NCBI RefSeq assembly: GCF_040560245.1 | Contig: NZ_JAKMWP010000004.1 | DNA: 64,000 bases | Reading direction: 5' to 3' (one strand) | Source of the DNA: Morganella sibonii | GTDB taxonomy: Bacteria > Pseudomonadota > Gammaproteobacteria > Enterobacterales > Enterobacteriaceae | In this document: positions 1-7,636 of the stretch, one piece after another | Numbering within the stretch: position 1 is the stretch's first letter | How the letters are laid out: every line of letters starts with the position of its first letter | Notes under the pieces: model-generated | The model's database searches: none | Seen by the model: the letters and a program-made list of their open reading frames with translations, nothing else | What the model was told of the DNA's origin: nothing | Program-made: the position numbers and the translations under genes

Positions 1-12
1 AGGCTTAACCTG
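1..12 (+). rRNA. rrl: 23S rRNA, extreme 3' end (partial)
   Basis: The first bases match the conserved 3' terminus of enterobacterial 23S rRNA (the AGGCTTAACCT end), so the window opens at the tail of an rRNA operon. The next ~110 bases are the 23S-5S spacer. The exact mature end is approximate. Confidence 0.8.
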
Positions 13-121
13 ACAACACCGAAGGTGTTTTGAGTTGAGAGACGAAGAAAGAATTTTTCAGCATAGTGAAGAGACGAGAGAGTCATTCATTATGAAAAGC
101 TTGTTTTGGATTAAACGAATT

Positions 122-240
122 TGCCTGGCGGCCGTAGCGCGGTGGTCCCACCTGACCCCATGCCGAACTCAGAAGTGAAACGCCGTAGCGCCGATGGTAG
201 TGTGGGGTCTCCCCATGTGAGAGTAGGGAACCGCCAGGTT
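122..240 (+). rRNA. rrf: 5S ribosomal RNA
   Basis: A full-length 5S gene: it begins TGCCTGGCGGCCGTAGCGCG and ends GGGAACCGCCAGGTT, with the two ends able to pair as the terminal helix I. The internal sequence (CCCACCTGACCCCATGCCGA and AACTCAGAAGTGAAA) matches the enterobacterial consensus almost base for base. It is the last gene of the rRNA operon whose 23S end opens the window and is followed by an intrinsic terminator. Confidence 0.97.
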
Positions 241-254
241 ATTATTAAGTGAAG

Positions 255-280
255 AAGCCACCCATTGGGTGGCTTTTTTG
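255..280 (+). terminator. rRNA operon intrinsic terminator
   Basis: AGCCACCC and GGGTGGCT form an 8-bp perfect stem with a three-base loop, directly followed by a T run. It lies 15 bases behind the 5S gene and would end the rrn transcript. Confidence 0.92.
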
Positions 281-604
281 CGTTTGGGCGAAAAGAAAAA
301 TACACCTATCTGTAAGCCGCCGGAACGAAACACATTTCTGACATACTGCTCTCATACTTTCATACTTTCATACTTTCATACTTTCATACTTTCATACTTT
401 CTGTTTCGCTGAACCCACAGAAGTCGCCGGACTATCTGAATAATACAGAAAGTAACAGGAAGGTTGTCATCATTTACGGGAGTTACTGTTTTCCGCCGGA
501 TGCGGTGCGACAGGTGTGAACTGACAGGATAGTTTGCCGGTAAAATGAGTTGAAAAAGCAGCAGAAGGCGGATGGATAAAACTATCTGCTGCGATTCCTT
601 AAAA
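281..604. other. intergenic stretch, no gene seen
   Basis: Between the rrn terminator and the stop of the LprI-like gene on the minus strand I see no convincing open frame. The only structure is the octamer tandem repeat at 353-400. The 3' half has no clear terminator for the minus-strand gene that ends at 605. Confidence 0.6.
353..400 (+). repeat. octanucleotide tandem repeat, 6 x CATACTTT
   Basis: Six perfect head-to-tail copies of the 8-mer CATACTTT, flanked by partial copies (TCATAC-like bases before, a C after). It is not inside a gene and not next to an obvious promoter. Perfect short repeats of this kind are prone to slipped-strand copy-number change. Confidence 0.97.
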
Positions 605-1024
605 TTAATTTTCCTGTAACTGCTGCGTCCGCCATTCAGTCAGTTCAATCTGGCAGGCTTTCATTATATCGCCCGCACCGCTACCGCCAAAGGTTGCATC
701 ATAGCGATACCGGCATTCAGAATCGCGGAAAGTAATAAAGGCAGATTGTGATGCATTCAGCGAGCGGATAGCTTCTTCGCTTCCGGCAGAATTGAGTGAT
801 GTAATTTCCTGTTTTTTCTGTAGCAGAACAGTATTCAGCTGCGTATCAGCAGTATTCAGTTTTTCATCGAGACAGCCTGCAAGTTTTGTCCGTGGCATAT
901 CTCCGATAGTCTGATAGCACTCCGCCAGTGGATCAGCTTTTTTTTCCTCTGCAGCGCTTACAGCAGAAAAACCAATACTCATACTGATAACGCCTGCAAT
1001 TACTGCCATACGGGATAAATGCAT
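605..1024 (-). CDS. LprI-like (DUF1311) periplasmic protein
   Basis: 139 residues with a Sec signal peptide (basic start, hydrophobic core, cleavage near VSAAEE). The mature part has the pattern of the lysozyme-inhibitor LprI N-terminal domain family: four cysteines that can form two disulphides (C36, C51, C103, C123 approximately), a D..LN motif, an SQ.AFI..RD..C motif and a C-terminal C..ELT..R segment. The family includes periplasmic lysozyme inhibitors, but many members have unknown function. The start has an AAGGAG site six bases upstream. It lies on the same strand as the GH3 enzyme upstream of it (150 bases apart), so the two may be co-transcribed. Function here is inferred from the domain only. 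Confidence 0.75.
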   Translation of the reverse strand: MHLSRMAVIAGVISMSIGFSAVSAAEEKKADPLAECYQTIGDMPRTKLAGCLDEKLNTADTQLNTVLLQKKQEITSLNSAGSEEAIRSLNASQSAFITFRDSECRYRYDATFGGSGAGDIMKACQIELTEWRTQQLQEN

Positions 1025-1174
1025 TCTTGCTCCTTATTGCATATTCGTTATTGCCGGAGAAGCTCCCGGTTTATAGATTTATTCCGGGAAGCATTCCATG
1101 AAAACACGTCTAAAACAGAATATAAAAATAATATAATACCTGTGCCGGCTGACATGGCCGTTTGTGCTGTTCTG

Positions 1175-3061
1175 TTATTGAGTATTCTGTTTGTCATAGG
1201 CTTCTCCCGTACCATAAGGATATAAAACAATGCCACTTTCCGGATCTTTAATATCTACGGGTAAACGTCCGGCAGGAGAGTTAAGCGGGGTACTATTTTT
1301 TCCGGAGAATAGTGTCCTCAGGCCACTGCGGATATTAGTTTCCAGTGCGTTACGCTGACCATTTGTAATATCAAAACCGGTAATACCATAGATGGCGATA
1401 TTGGCTTTTACATTATTCAGATACGCAATATCATATGGATCACGTGCAGATATCACGACTACAGGAATACCGGTACTATTGGCAGAATCAATAATAAATT
1501 GTGCGTCAGTATTCCGGTTTTTCAGATTGTAGGTAACCAGTAAAATCAGATCCTGTCCGCTGATCATGTTGTTGATCTTTTTTTCTGAGAGTCTTTTTTT
1601 ATCCGTTTTTATTTTTTGTGTGCTGACATGAATATGAGTTTCTGTTTCCCGCGCGATATCATCTAAGTGTTTCTTAATTAACAGATTACGGGGATGTTCA
1701 TCAGAAATAACCAAAATCCGGTTATTCGGTTTCAGATGATAAGGCAGAATACCGTCATTTTTTATGACAGTAACCGCTTGTTCTGACACGTAGTTTTCCT
1801 GATTTTTATGTTGTTCTGAAGCAACAATATGCTGTGCTTTCAGCGAATCCGCCGGTGATCCGGTGATCGTCTTATTCAGCTTCATCAGAACAACCCGCTT
1901 TGCTGATTCATCGATACGCTGCTGTAGTTCCGGGTTCTTTTGTGCCTGCTCATCCAGATAACGGTACAGATTATCAAGGCGTTTAACGGCATCTTCGTCC
2001 CACATTTTCACCGGCATCAGAATAATATCAGCGCCTGCGGCCAGTGCGCGCTCCACGGCGAAATTGAGATCAAAATTATCGGTAATGGCTTTCATATCCA
2101 TGGCATCTGTAATGATCAACCCCTGAAAATGAAGCTCATCACGTAATATACCGGTCAGGATGGGTTTGGATAATGTCGCCGGTGTACCGGCTTCTGATCC
2201 GTCACGGGTTATTATTTTTGTATCGTCCAGGGCAGGAACAATAATATGGGCTGTCATAACAGCATCAGCCCCGTGCTGTAACGCGTAAGTAAAGGGGGGT
2301 AATTCTGTTTGCCGCCAGCTTTTTTCATCTGATGCCACAACAGGAAGGGCAACATGTGAGTCTGCTGAGACATTGCCGTGCCCGGGAAAATGTTTTAATG
2401 CGGTGATAATGCCGTGCTGATGAATTCCGCGGATATAGGCCGCTGACAGAATTTCTGTCAGTTCTTTTCTGTCAGAATAAGCCCGTACCCCGATAACCGG
2501 ATTATTTTGATTATTGTTGATATCTGCGACAGGGCCAAAGTTCATATTAAACCCCAGTGCGGATAACTCACTGCCATGAATATCGCCTGTCAGTTTTGCT
2601 AATTCCGGATCTCTGGTTGCACCGAGAGCCATATTGCCCGGCATTTCAGTACCGACCCGTAACCGGGTGATATAACCGCCTTCCTGATCCGTACTGATAA
2701 ATAAAGGCAGTTTGTAACGGGAGGACTGAATGTCATTAATTAACTGTACCGTCTGCGGTGTATCAATCAAATTTTCACGGAATAATATAACGCCACCTAA
2801 TCTGTAATGAAAAATAATATTTTTAATATCATTATTTATATTAATAACCGGAACAGGAACAGGGCTCCGGAATATATCCCAATAGCGAAAATCCAGTATC
2901 ATCAACTGACCGATTTTTTCTGTCTGACTCATACCTGCAACAATATATTCAGCGCTCTGTTCAGGATTATATCTGAGTTTTTCAAGTTCCTGTGGTGTCA
3001 GCGGGGTTGCTGCCAGCTGAAAATGCAGCAATGATATAAATAACAGTATACTTTTTTTCAC
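1175..3061 (-). CDS. exported glycoside hydrolase family 3 (NagZ-like beta-N-acetylhexosaminidase)
   Basis: 628 residues with a signal peptide (MKKSILLFISLLHFQLAATP). The catalytic GH3 TIM barrel shows the NagZ signature KHFPGHGNVSADSH, whose His/Asp pair is the characteristic general acid-base of NagZ enzymes, and an Asp in ITDAMDMKAI as the expected nucleophile; QEGG with a nearby Arg is the substrate-binding loop. About 250 further residues form a GH3 C-terminal-type domain. Enterobacterial NagZ is cytoplasmic and ~340 residues; this longer, exported form resembles Bacillus-type NagZ and would act on periplasmic muropeptides or external chitin/peptidoglycan fragments. It is divergent from the autotransporter and upstream of the LprI-like gene. 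Substrate is inferred. Confidence 0.8.
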   Translation of the reverse strand: MKKSILLFISLLHFQLAATPLTPQELEKLRYNPEQSAEYIVAGMSQTEKIGQLMILDFRYWDIFRSPVPVPVININNDIKNIIFHYRLGGVILFRENLIDTPQTVQLINDIQSSRYKLPLFISTDQEGGYITRLRVGTEMPGNMALGATRDPELAKLTGDIHGSELSALGFNMNFGPVADINNNQNNPVIGVRAYSDRKELTEILSAAYIRGIHQHGIITALKHFPGHGNVSADSHVALPVVASDEKSWRQTELPPFTYALQHGADAVMTAHIIVPALDDTKIITRDGSEAGTPATLSKPILTGILRDELHFQGLIITDAMDMKAITDNFDLNFAVERALAAGADIILMPVKMWDEDAVKRLDNLYRYLDEQAQKNPELQQRIDESAKRVVLMKLNKTITGSPADSLKAQHIVASEQHKNQENYVSEQAVTVIKNDGILPYHLKPNNRILVISDEHPRNLLIKKHLDDIARETETHIHVSTQKIKTDKKRLSEKKINNMISGQDLILLVTYNLKNRNTDAQFIIDSANSTGIPVVVISARDPYDIAYLNNVKANIAIYGITGFDITNGQRNALETNIRSGLRTLFSGKNSTPLNSPAGRLPVDIKDPESGIVLYPYGTGEAYDKQNTQ

Positions 3062-3237
3062 ATTGACATCCTTTTTATGATGTTATTTCTGTTATTTATT
3101 TTCACCAATATTTTTTTATATTCTTATTAATCATATCAATAATAATTCCTTTTATCCTGATAGCGCCGCCTGGTGAAATTTTGCTCTAATTTCTGTTTAT
3201 CAGCAGGATATAACGTACAGGAAAGGAAATCAAAAAG

Positions 3238-5382
3238 ATGATAAGAAAAACGGCATTGGCGAATGCAGTTTGCAGCGTACTTTTAGTGAATTCAATGACT
3301 GCTTCAGCGGCGATAACCTATCAATATGAAAAGGATGTGACGAACAAGGCCGTTATTGATAATCAGGTTGGTATTAAACCCGGCTCTGGTGATGACGGAA
3401 AGCAGGCGATTGGTCAGGGCGGGAAGTCAGTCAATAGTTGGGTGTTTGATCTCGGCAGTGTTAACGTGGAAGCAGGCGGATTACTGGATAAAGCTAAAGT
3501 TGGCGCGCCGAGAACGGCTTCTGAGCTGAACAGTGAAAGCCGTTCAGACATATACCGTCCGGCTGGCCGTGATGGTCAGGTTGATGTGTATAGCGGCGGA
3601 AAAGCAACAGGTACGCAGATTATTGGTCAGGGAATTGTTAATGTCCATGAAGATGGTATTGTCAGTAATACATCTGTCAGAGATTTAGGTGTTCTGCGTT
3701 TTCATCTCGGTGGTGAAAGTCGCAGCGCACTGAATGTTGAACGTAAAGCATTAGTCATTTTGGATAACAATCCTTATTATGGTTCCGGGAAAAATACATT
3801 TATAGAGCAGATGAACCTTTCCGGTGATCTCTATATTCAGGATATATCTACAGTAATAACTAATGATAATTCATCATTAAGATGGGAGGGACGGGATATA
3901 GATGTTGACCCTGATAGCCATTTTCAGGTTTCAAAAATTAATAAACTTCATTTAGATCACGGAACTGTTTACCTTAAACCATCTCTTGATAAAAAAAATT
4001 CAACATTTAATGAGTTAGTAGTAAAAAATCTCAGCGGACAGGGGACATTCTTATTCCATTCACAGATTGCGGATGATGTTAGTGATAAATTAGTGGTAAC
4101 TAATAAAGCAACCGGGAACTTTAAAGTCAATGTTTATGATACCGGAAAGGATATCGTTGATCCCGGTGAAACGGTTGAGTTGATTGAAATTAATAGTGGT
4201 AATGCTAAGTTTAAACTGGCAGGGAATAAAGGGGAAGTTGATCTTGGTATTTATAAATACCATCTTATTAAAGGCATAAAGAGTAACGGAAAATCAACCT
4301 GGTATTTAGCGACTAAAGCAGACCATATTCCGTATCCGGATATTGATCCTGACGGAGAAACTCAGGGCGAACCGGATATTGATAAAAACGATGAGTATGT
4401 TCAGGAAATTGATGCGGAAACCGGAAAAGATGTCACTGACGATATCAGCACACCTGAACTCCGGGATATGTTATCCAACAGCGCACTGGCCGGGTTATCA
4501 ATGGCGTCAGTAAATCGCCAGATACTGCGCAGCGAAAATATGACTGGTCCGTCACGTCGTCATATTACGGATGAATTATCAGACAAGAAATATGGTGCCT
4601 GGGCAAATTACCGCTATGACAATACAAAGTTCAGTGACAGTGAAAGCCGGGCATTCAGAAATAGTCTGAATATTCTGGAGGTTGGCTACGATAAAATCAA
4701 TAAAGCGCGTTATGGCGATGTTGCATTCGGTTTATTTACCAGTGCAGGAAAAACCAAATCGACATTTGATTATACACCGGGACAGGGAAATACCGACAGC
4801 TTCGCTATCGGGGGATATACCCATTGGCAATATCAGGACTGGTATATTTCCGGGATGCTGAAAGGCTCTCATTTTAAAAACCGGCTGGATACACAAAGTA
4901 GTGGCGGCGGCTCTGTCAGCGGTTCCTTTAAGCAAAATGCACTGACTGTCAGTGCGGAAGCGGGTAAAAAACTGAATATTACACCGGAGATCAGTTTAAC
5001 GCCTTATGGCCGGATAGATTACAGTCGTTTCAGTGAGGCGAAATATCAGTTATCTAACGGGATGGATATTCATGAACATAACAGCGACAGTGTGAATGGT
5101 GAAATTGGCTCACGTCTGAGTATGGATACACAAATTGATGATATTAAAATAAGTCCTTTTATGAATATCGGTGTTTCACATGAGTTTGTGAAAAACAATA
5201 AAGTGACACTGAATAAAAAAGATTTTTCAGCCAGAAATGAAACCACTACCGGTAAATATCAGGTGGGTGCAACTATTGCGTTAACGCCGGATATCCGGAT
5301 AACCGGCAGCCTGGGTTATCGCCATGGTGATAAAAATGAATCACCTATTAATGCTTATATCGGATTGAAAGTCAGTTTTTAA
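3238..5382 (+). CDS. AIDA/pertactin-type autotransporter (type Va secretion)
   Basis: 714 residues: signal peptide 1-24; passenger to about residue 430 with AIDA-like repeats (VNVEAGG, VDVYSGGKATGTQI, VNVHEDGIVSNTSV) followed by a pertactin-like beta-helix end (NELVVKNLSGQGTF, KLVVTNKATG); a linker rich in acidic residues and prolines; and a C-terminal ~260-residue autotransporter barrel (YGAWANYRYDN onward) ending in the outer-membrane signature ...GLKVSF with terminal Phe. Such proteins present adhesins or enzymes at the surface. The passenger is short (~400 residues) and the gene is AT-richer than its neighbours, suggesting acquisition. Start has AGGAAAGGAAA upstream. An inverted-repeat terminator follows. 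Ligand unknown. Confidence 0.88.
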   Translation: MIRKTALANAVCSVLLVNSMTASAAITYQYEKDVTNKAVIDNQVGIKPGSGDDGKQAIGQGGKSVNSWVFDLGSVNVEAGGLLDKAKVGAPRTASELNSESRSDIYRPAGRDGQVDVYSGGKATGTQIIGQGIVNVHEDGIVSNTSVRDLGVLRFHLGGESRSALNVERKALVILDNNPYYGSGKNTFIEQMNLSGDLYIQDISTVITNDNSSLRWEGRDIDVDPDSHFQVSKINKLHLDHGTVYLKPSLDKKNSTFNELVVKNLSGQGTFLFHSQIADDVSDKLVVTNKATGNFKVNVYDTGKDIVDPGETVELIEINSGNAKFKLAGNKGEVDLGIYKYHLIKGIKSNGKSTWYLATKADHIPYPDIDPDGETQGEPDIDKNDEYVQEIDAETGKDVTDDISTPELRDMLSNSALAGLSMASVNRQILRSENMTGPSRRHITDELSDKKYGAWANYRYDNTKFSDSESRAFRNSLNILEVGYDKINKARYGDVAFGLFTSAGKTKSTFDYTPGQGNTDSFAIGGYTHWQYQDWYISGMLKGSHFKNRLDTQSSGGGSVSGSFKQNALTVSAEAGKKLNITPEISLTPYGRIDYSRFSEAKYQLSNGMDIHEHNSDSVNGEIGSRLSMDTQIDDIKISPFMNIGVSHEFVKNNKVTLNKKDFSARNETTTGKYQVGATIALTPDIRITGSLGYRHGDKNESPINAYIGLKVSF

Positions 5383-5400
5383 TTTTTATGCTGATAAAAC

Positions 5401-5436
5401 AAACAGCCATACCGTGTCACCGGTATGGCTGTTTTC
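5401..5436. terminator. bidirectional intrinsic terminator
   Basis: AACAGCCATACCG and CGGTATGGCTGTT form a long perfect stem flanked by A-rich and T-rich sides, between two convergent genes (autotransporter on plus, PACE transporter on minus). It can stop transcription from both. Confidence 0.88.
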
Positions 5437-5442
5437 ATTGTA

Positions 5443-5886
5443 TTAATGCGTGGTACTTTCTTCCCGGGGTAATGCGGAAGCTGGTACCCCGAAGAGTTTG
5501 TCAAATGCCCAGTTAAAGAAAAACGTGTAGATCGGGATAAAAATAATCAGGGCAAAATCGAGCAGGAAAGCCTGAATTAAACTCACCGATAACCACCATG
5601 CAATCAGCGGAATAAGGAAAACCACCAGTGTCAGCTGAAACAAAACGGCGTGTACCAGTCTGCGGCGGAATGTCCGGATACGGGAGATCTGCCGGGATTC
5701 CCAGAATTCAAACAGGGTATTAAAAATAAAATTCCAGCTGACGGCGATGGTGGTAATGGCCAGTGCCAGCGGCCCGGTAACACCGGCGGAATTACCGGAA
5801 AGGACTGCCAGTGCCACTGATGAAATAGCCCAGCCGATGAGTTCATAGGTGGTGATAAAGACCAGTTTTCGTTTTAAACCCTGCAT
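5443..5886 (-). CDS. PACE family multidrug/biocide efflux transporter
   Basis: 147 residues from the ATG at 5886, chosen because AGGAT lies upstream on that strand; an in-frame upstream ATG would add 17 polar residues with no ribosome site. Four membrane segments occur in two similar halves, each with the bacterial-transmembrane-pair pattern: E/W/N residues in YELIGWAISS and VSWNFIFNTLFE in the first half, and LDFALIIFIPIYTFFFNWAFD in the second, here written as two pieces of the conserved motif. This is the Proteobacterial Antimicrobial Compound Efflux family (AceI type; chlorhexidine, dyes, short diamines). The LysR regulator is transcribed divergently, the usual arrangement for AceI/AceR-like pairs. 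Substrate is not predictable here. Confidence 0.88.
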   Translation of the reverse strand: MQGLKRKLVFITTYELIGWAISSVALAVLSGNSAGVTGPLALAITTIAVSWNFIFNTLFEFWESRQISRIRTFRRRLVHAVLFQLTLVVFLIPLIAWWLSVSLIQAFLLDFALIIFIPIYTFFFNWAFDKLFGVPASALPREESTTH

Positions 5887-5993
5887 AGTTATATCCTGCT
5901 GCTGTTTACTGTAAAGAATTCGGCAAAAGTAAATCAATAGAGATGATAATAAAAGTCAGCTACTATCAGATTTTCTGACAGGCGGGAGGGGAT

Positions 5994-6890
5994 ATGCCGT
6001 TTAACAGTGATAATTTACAGCTCTTTCTGACGGTACTGGAAAAGGGATCATTTTCAGCCGCCGCGAGAGCACTGCACCGCGTGCCGTCTGCTGTCAGTAT
6101 GGCTGTCAGTAATCTGGAGGCGGAACTGGGATTTGCGTTATTTGAGCGATCAGGGCGGGCACCGGTTCCGACTGAAAGGGCGATGGCGCTGGCGCCGTAT
6201 GCCAGAGAAATAACCGATAAAATTCATCAGCTGAATGTGTTTACCCGCGAACTGACACAGGATGTGGAAAGTACGCTGGCGGTGGGTGTCGCAACCTGTG
6301 TGAATCCGCATTGCCTGTTTTCTGCATTACAGATACTGAATCAGCGTTATCCGTTGCTGAAGACGGAAATTTTATCCGGATCACAGGACGACATTCTGCC
6401 GCTGCTGCATCAGGGGCGTATCCAGCTGGCACTGGTCTTCGGCGGGCTGTATGTGGACCCGCTTGAGCAGTTTCACTGTATCGGCCATGAAGCCCTGGTG
6501 GCCACGATTTCTGCCGCACATCCTTCTCTTTCACAGCAACAATCTGTTTATATTGAGGATTTGGTTCAGGCGAAACAAATCGTTATTGCCAGTCTTCACC
6601 ATTCTCTCAGTGATGTGCGTTCACAGATGGCGACGAAAACCTGGCAGACCGATAATTTTATGATGGCGCTGGGGCTGGTTAAAGCCGGTATCGGCTGGGG
6701 GAATCTGCCGGAATCCATGATTCGGGAAGATGTGGCGGCCGGTACACTGAAAGTGCTGTCATTCCGCAATACCCGCAATGGTCTGGTGCTGCCGGTGCAT
6801 ATCGTCAGCCGGAATGGGGATGTGCTGAAACGCGGTGCACAGGAGTGTATCGGGCTGCTGACGGAAAGCCGTGTGTCCGCGGGAAATTAA
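5994..6890 (+). CDS. LysR-family transcriptional regulator
   Basis: 298 residues, typical LysR length. The N-terminal winged helix-turn-helix covers residues 1-60 (FLTVLEKGSFSAAARALHRV, then SAVSMAVSNLEAELG), followed by the co-inducer domain from ~90. A GGGAGGGG ribosome site precedes the ATG. It is divergent from the PACE pump across a 107-base spacer, so it most likely controls that pump; this is by analogy with AceR. It is followed closely by an ABC ATPase gene with which it may also be co-transcribed. Confidence 0.88.
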   Translation: MPFNSDNLQLFLTVLEKGSFSAAARALHRVPSAVSMAVSNLEAELGFALFERSGRAPVPTERAMALAPYAREITDKIHQLNVFTRELTQDVESTLAVGVATCVNPHCLFSALQILNQRYPLLKTEILSGSQDDILPLLHQGRIQLALVFGGLYVDPLEQFHCIGHEALVATISAAHPSLSQQQSVYIEDLVQAKQIVIASLHHSLSDVRSQMATKTWQTDNFMMALGLVKAGIGWGNLPESMIREDVAAGTLKVLSFRNTRNGLVLPVHIVSRNGDVLKRGAQECIGLLTESRVSAGN

Positions 6891-6930
6891 TTGTTATGAT
6901 AACGGGATGAATCAGCAGAGAGGTACGCGT

Positions 6931-7557
6931 ATGTTTGAAGTCCGTGATTTACAGGTTATTCAGGGCGGGAAAACATTGTGGGATGGCTTTTCTTTCCGGC
7001 TGAATGCCGGGGAGCGTCTGGGGATCTCAGCACCCAGCGGGTTTGGTAAAACAACACTGGGGCGGATTCTGGCACAGTGGCAGCAGCCGCATCCCGGTGA
7101 ACTGCTGCTGGACGGAAAGCCGGTGCCGGAAAACGGCTATTGTCCGGTACAGCTGGTGCCCCAGCATCCGGAGAAGTGTTTTAATCCGTACCGCACAACC
7201 GGTGCCGGGTTATACGATGCCTGGAAACCGGATGCGGAATGGCTGGAAAAGCTCTGTATTGAGTCTCACTGGCTGGAACGGCGTCCGGATGAACTGTCCG
7301 GCGGAGAGCTGGCAAGAATTGCACTGCTGCGGGCATTAGATCCGCGTACCCGCTTTCTGATCGCCGATGAGGTAACCGCTCAGCTGGACGCACATATTCA
7401 GGCGCAGGTCTGGCAGGTACTGATTGAAGAGTCGGAAAAGCGGCCGCTCGGGCTGGTGGTGTTCAGTCATAATAAAGCGTTACTGGAGAAGGTATGTACG
7501 TCGGTTTGGGTTGCCGGGGAACAGGAAGGCATGCAATTACCTGATTTGGCGGTTTGA
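6931..7557 (+). CDS. orphan NikE/OppF-type ABC ATP-binding protein
   Basis: 208 residues from the ATG at 6931 (GAGAGG upstream; earlier in-frame starts overlap the LysR gene). Walker A is SAPSGFGKTT, the Q-loop is LVPQHPEKCFNP, the signature is LSGGELARIALL, Walker B is FLIADEVTAQLD and the H-loop His is in FSHNK. The PQ..NP Q-loop context and overall form are those of the second ATPase (E/F subunit) of nickel and oligopeptide importers. No permease or binding protein lies nearby. The only partner candidate in the window is the yntABCD-like set at 39-43 kb, which has just one ATPase. Pairing with it is inference. Confidence 0.75.
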   Translation: MFEVRDLQVIQGGKTLWDGFSFRLNAGERLGISAPSGFGKTTLGRILAQWQQPHPGELLLDGKPVPENGYCPVQLVPQHPEKCFNPYRTTGAGLYDAWKPDAEWLEKLCIESHWLERRPDELSGGELARIALLRALDPRTRFLIADEVTAQLDAHIQAQVWQVLIEESEKRPLGLVVFSHNKALLEKVCTSVWVAGEQEGMQLPDLAV

Positions 7558-7597
7558 CTTTTCCGGCCGGTAACATAAAAATACGAAGCTGATAAAT

Positions 7598-7616
7598 AAT
7601 AATGATAATTATTACT
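7598..7616 (+). promoter_or_regulatory. candidate Fur box
   Basis: AATAATGATAATTATTACT matches the 19-base Fur consensus (GATAATGATAATCATTATC) at about 15 positions and is itself nearly palindromic. It sits 20-40 bases upstream of the esterase start, where repression by Fe-Fur would block transcription. Confidence 0.8.
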
Positions 7617-7636
7617 GATTTTGAAGGATCAGCGAC

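Noticed and set aside
111..305. 64-residue minus-strand frame over the 5S rRNA
   Set aside because: It lies across a certain rRNA gene and its terminator.
353..400. Octamer array considered as a CRISPR-like array
   Set aside because: Units are contiguous 8-mers with no spacers and no cas genes in the window.
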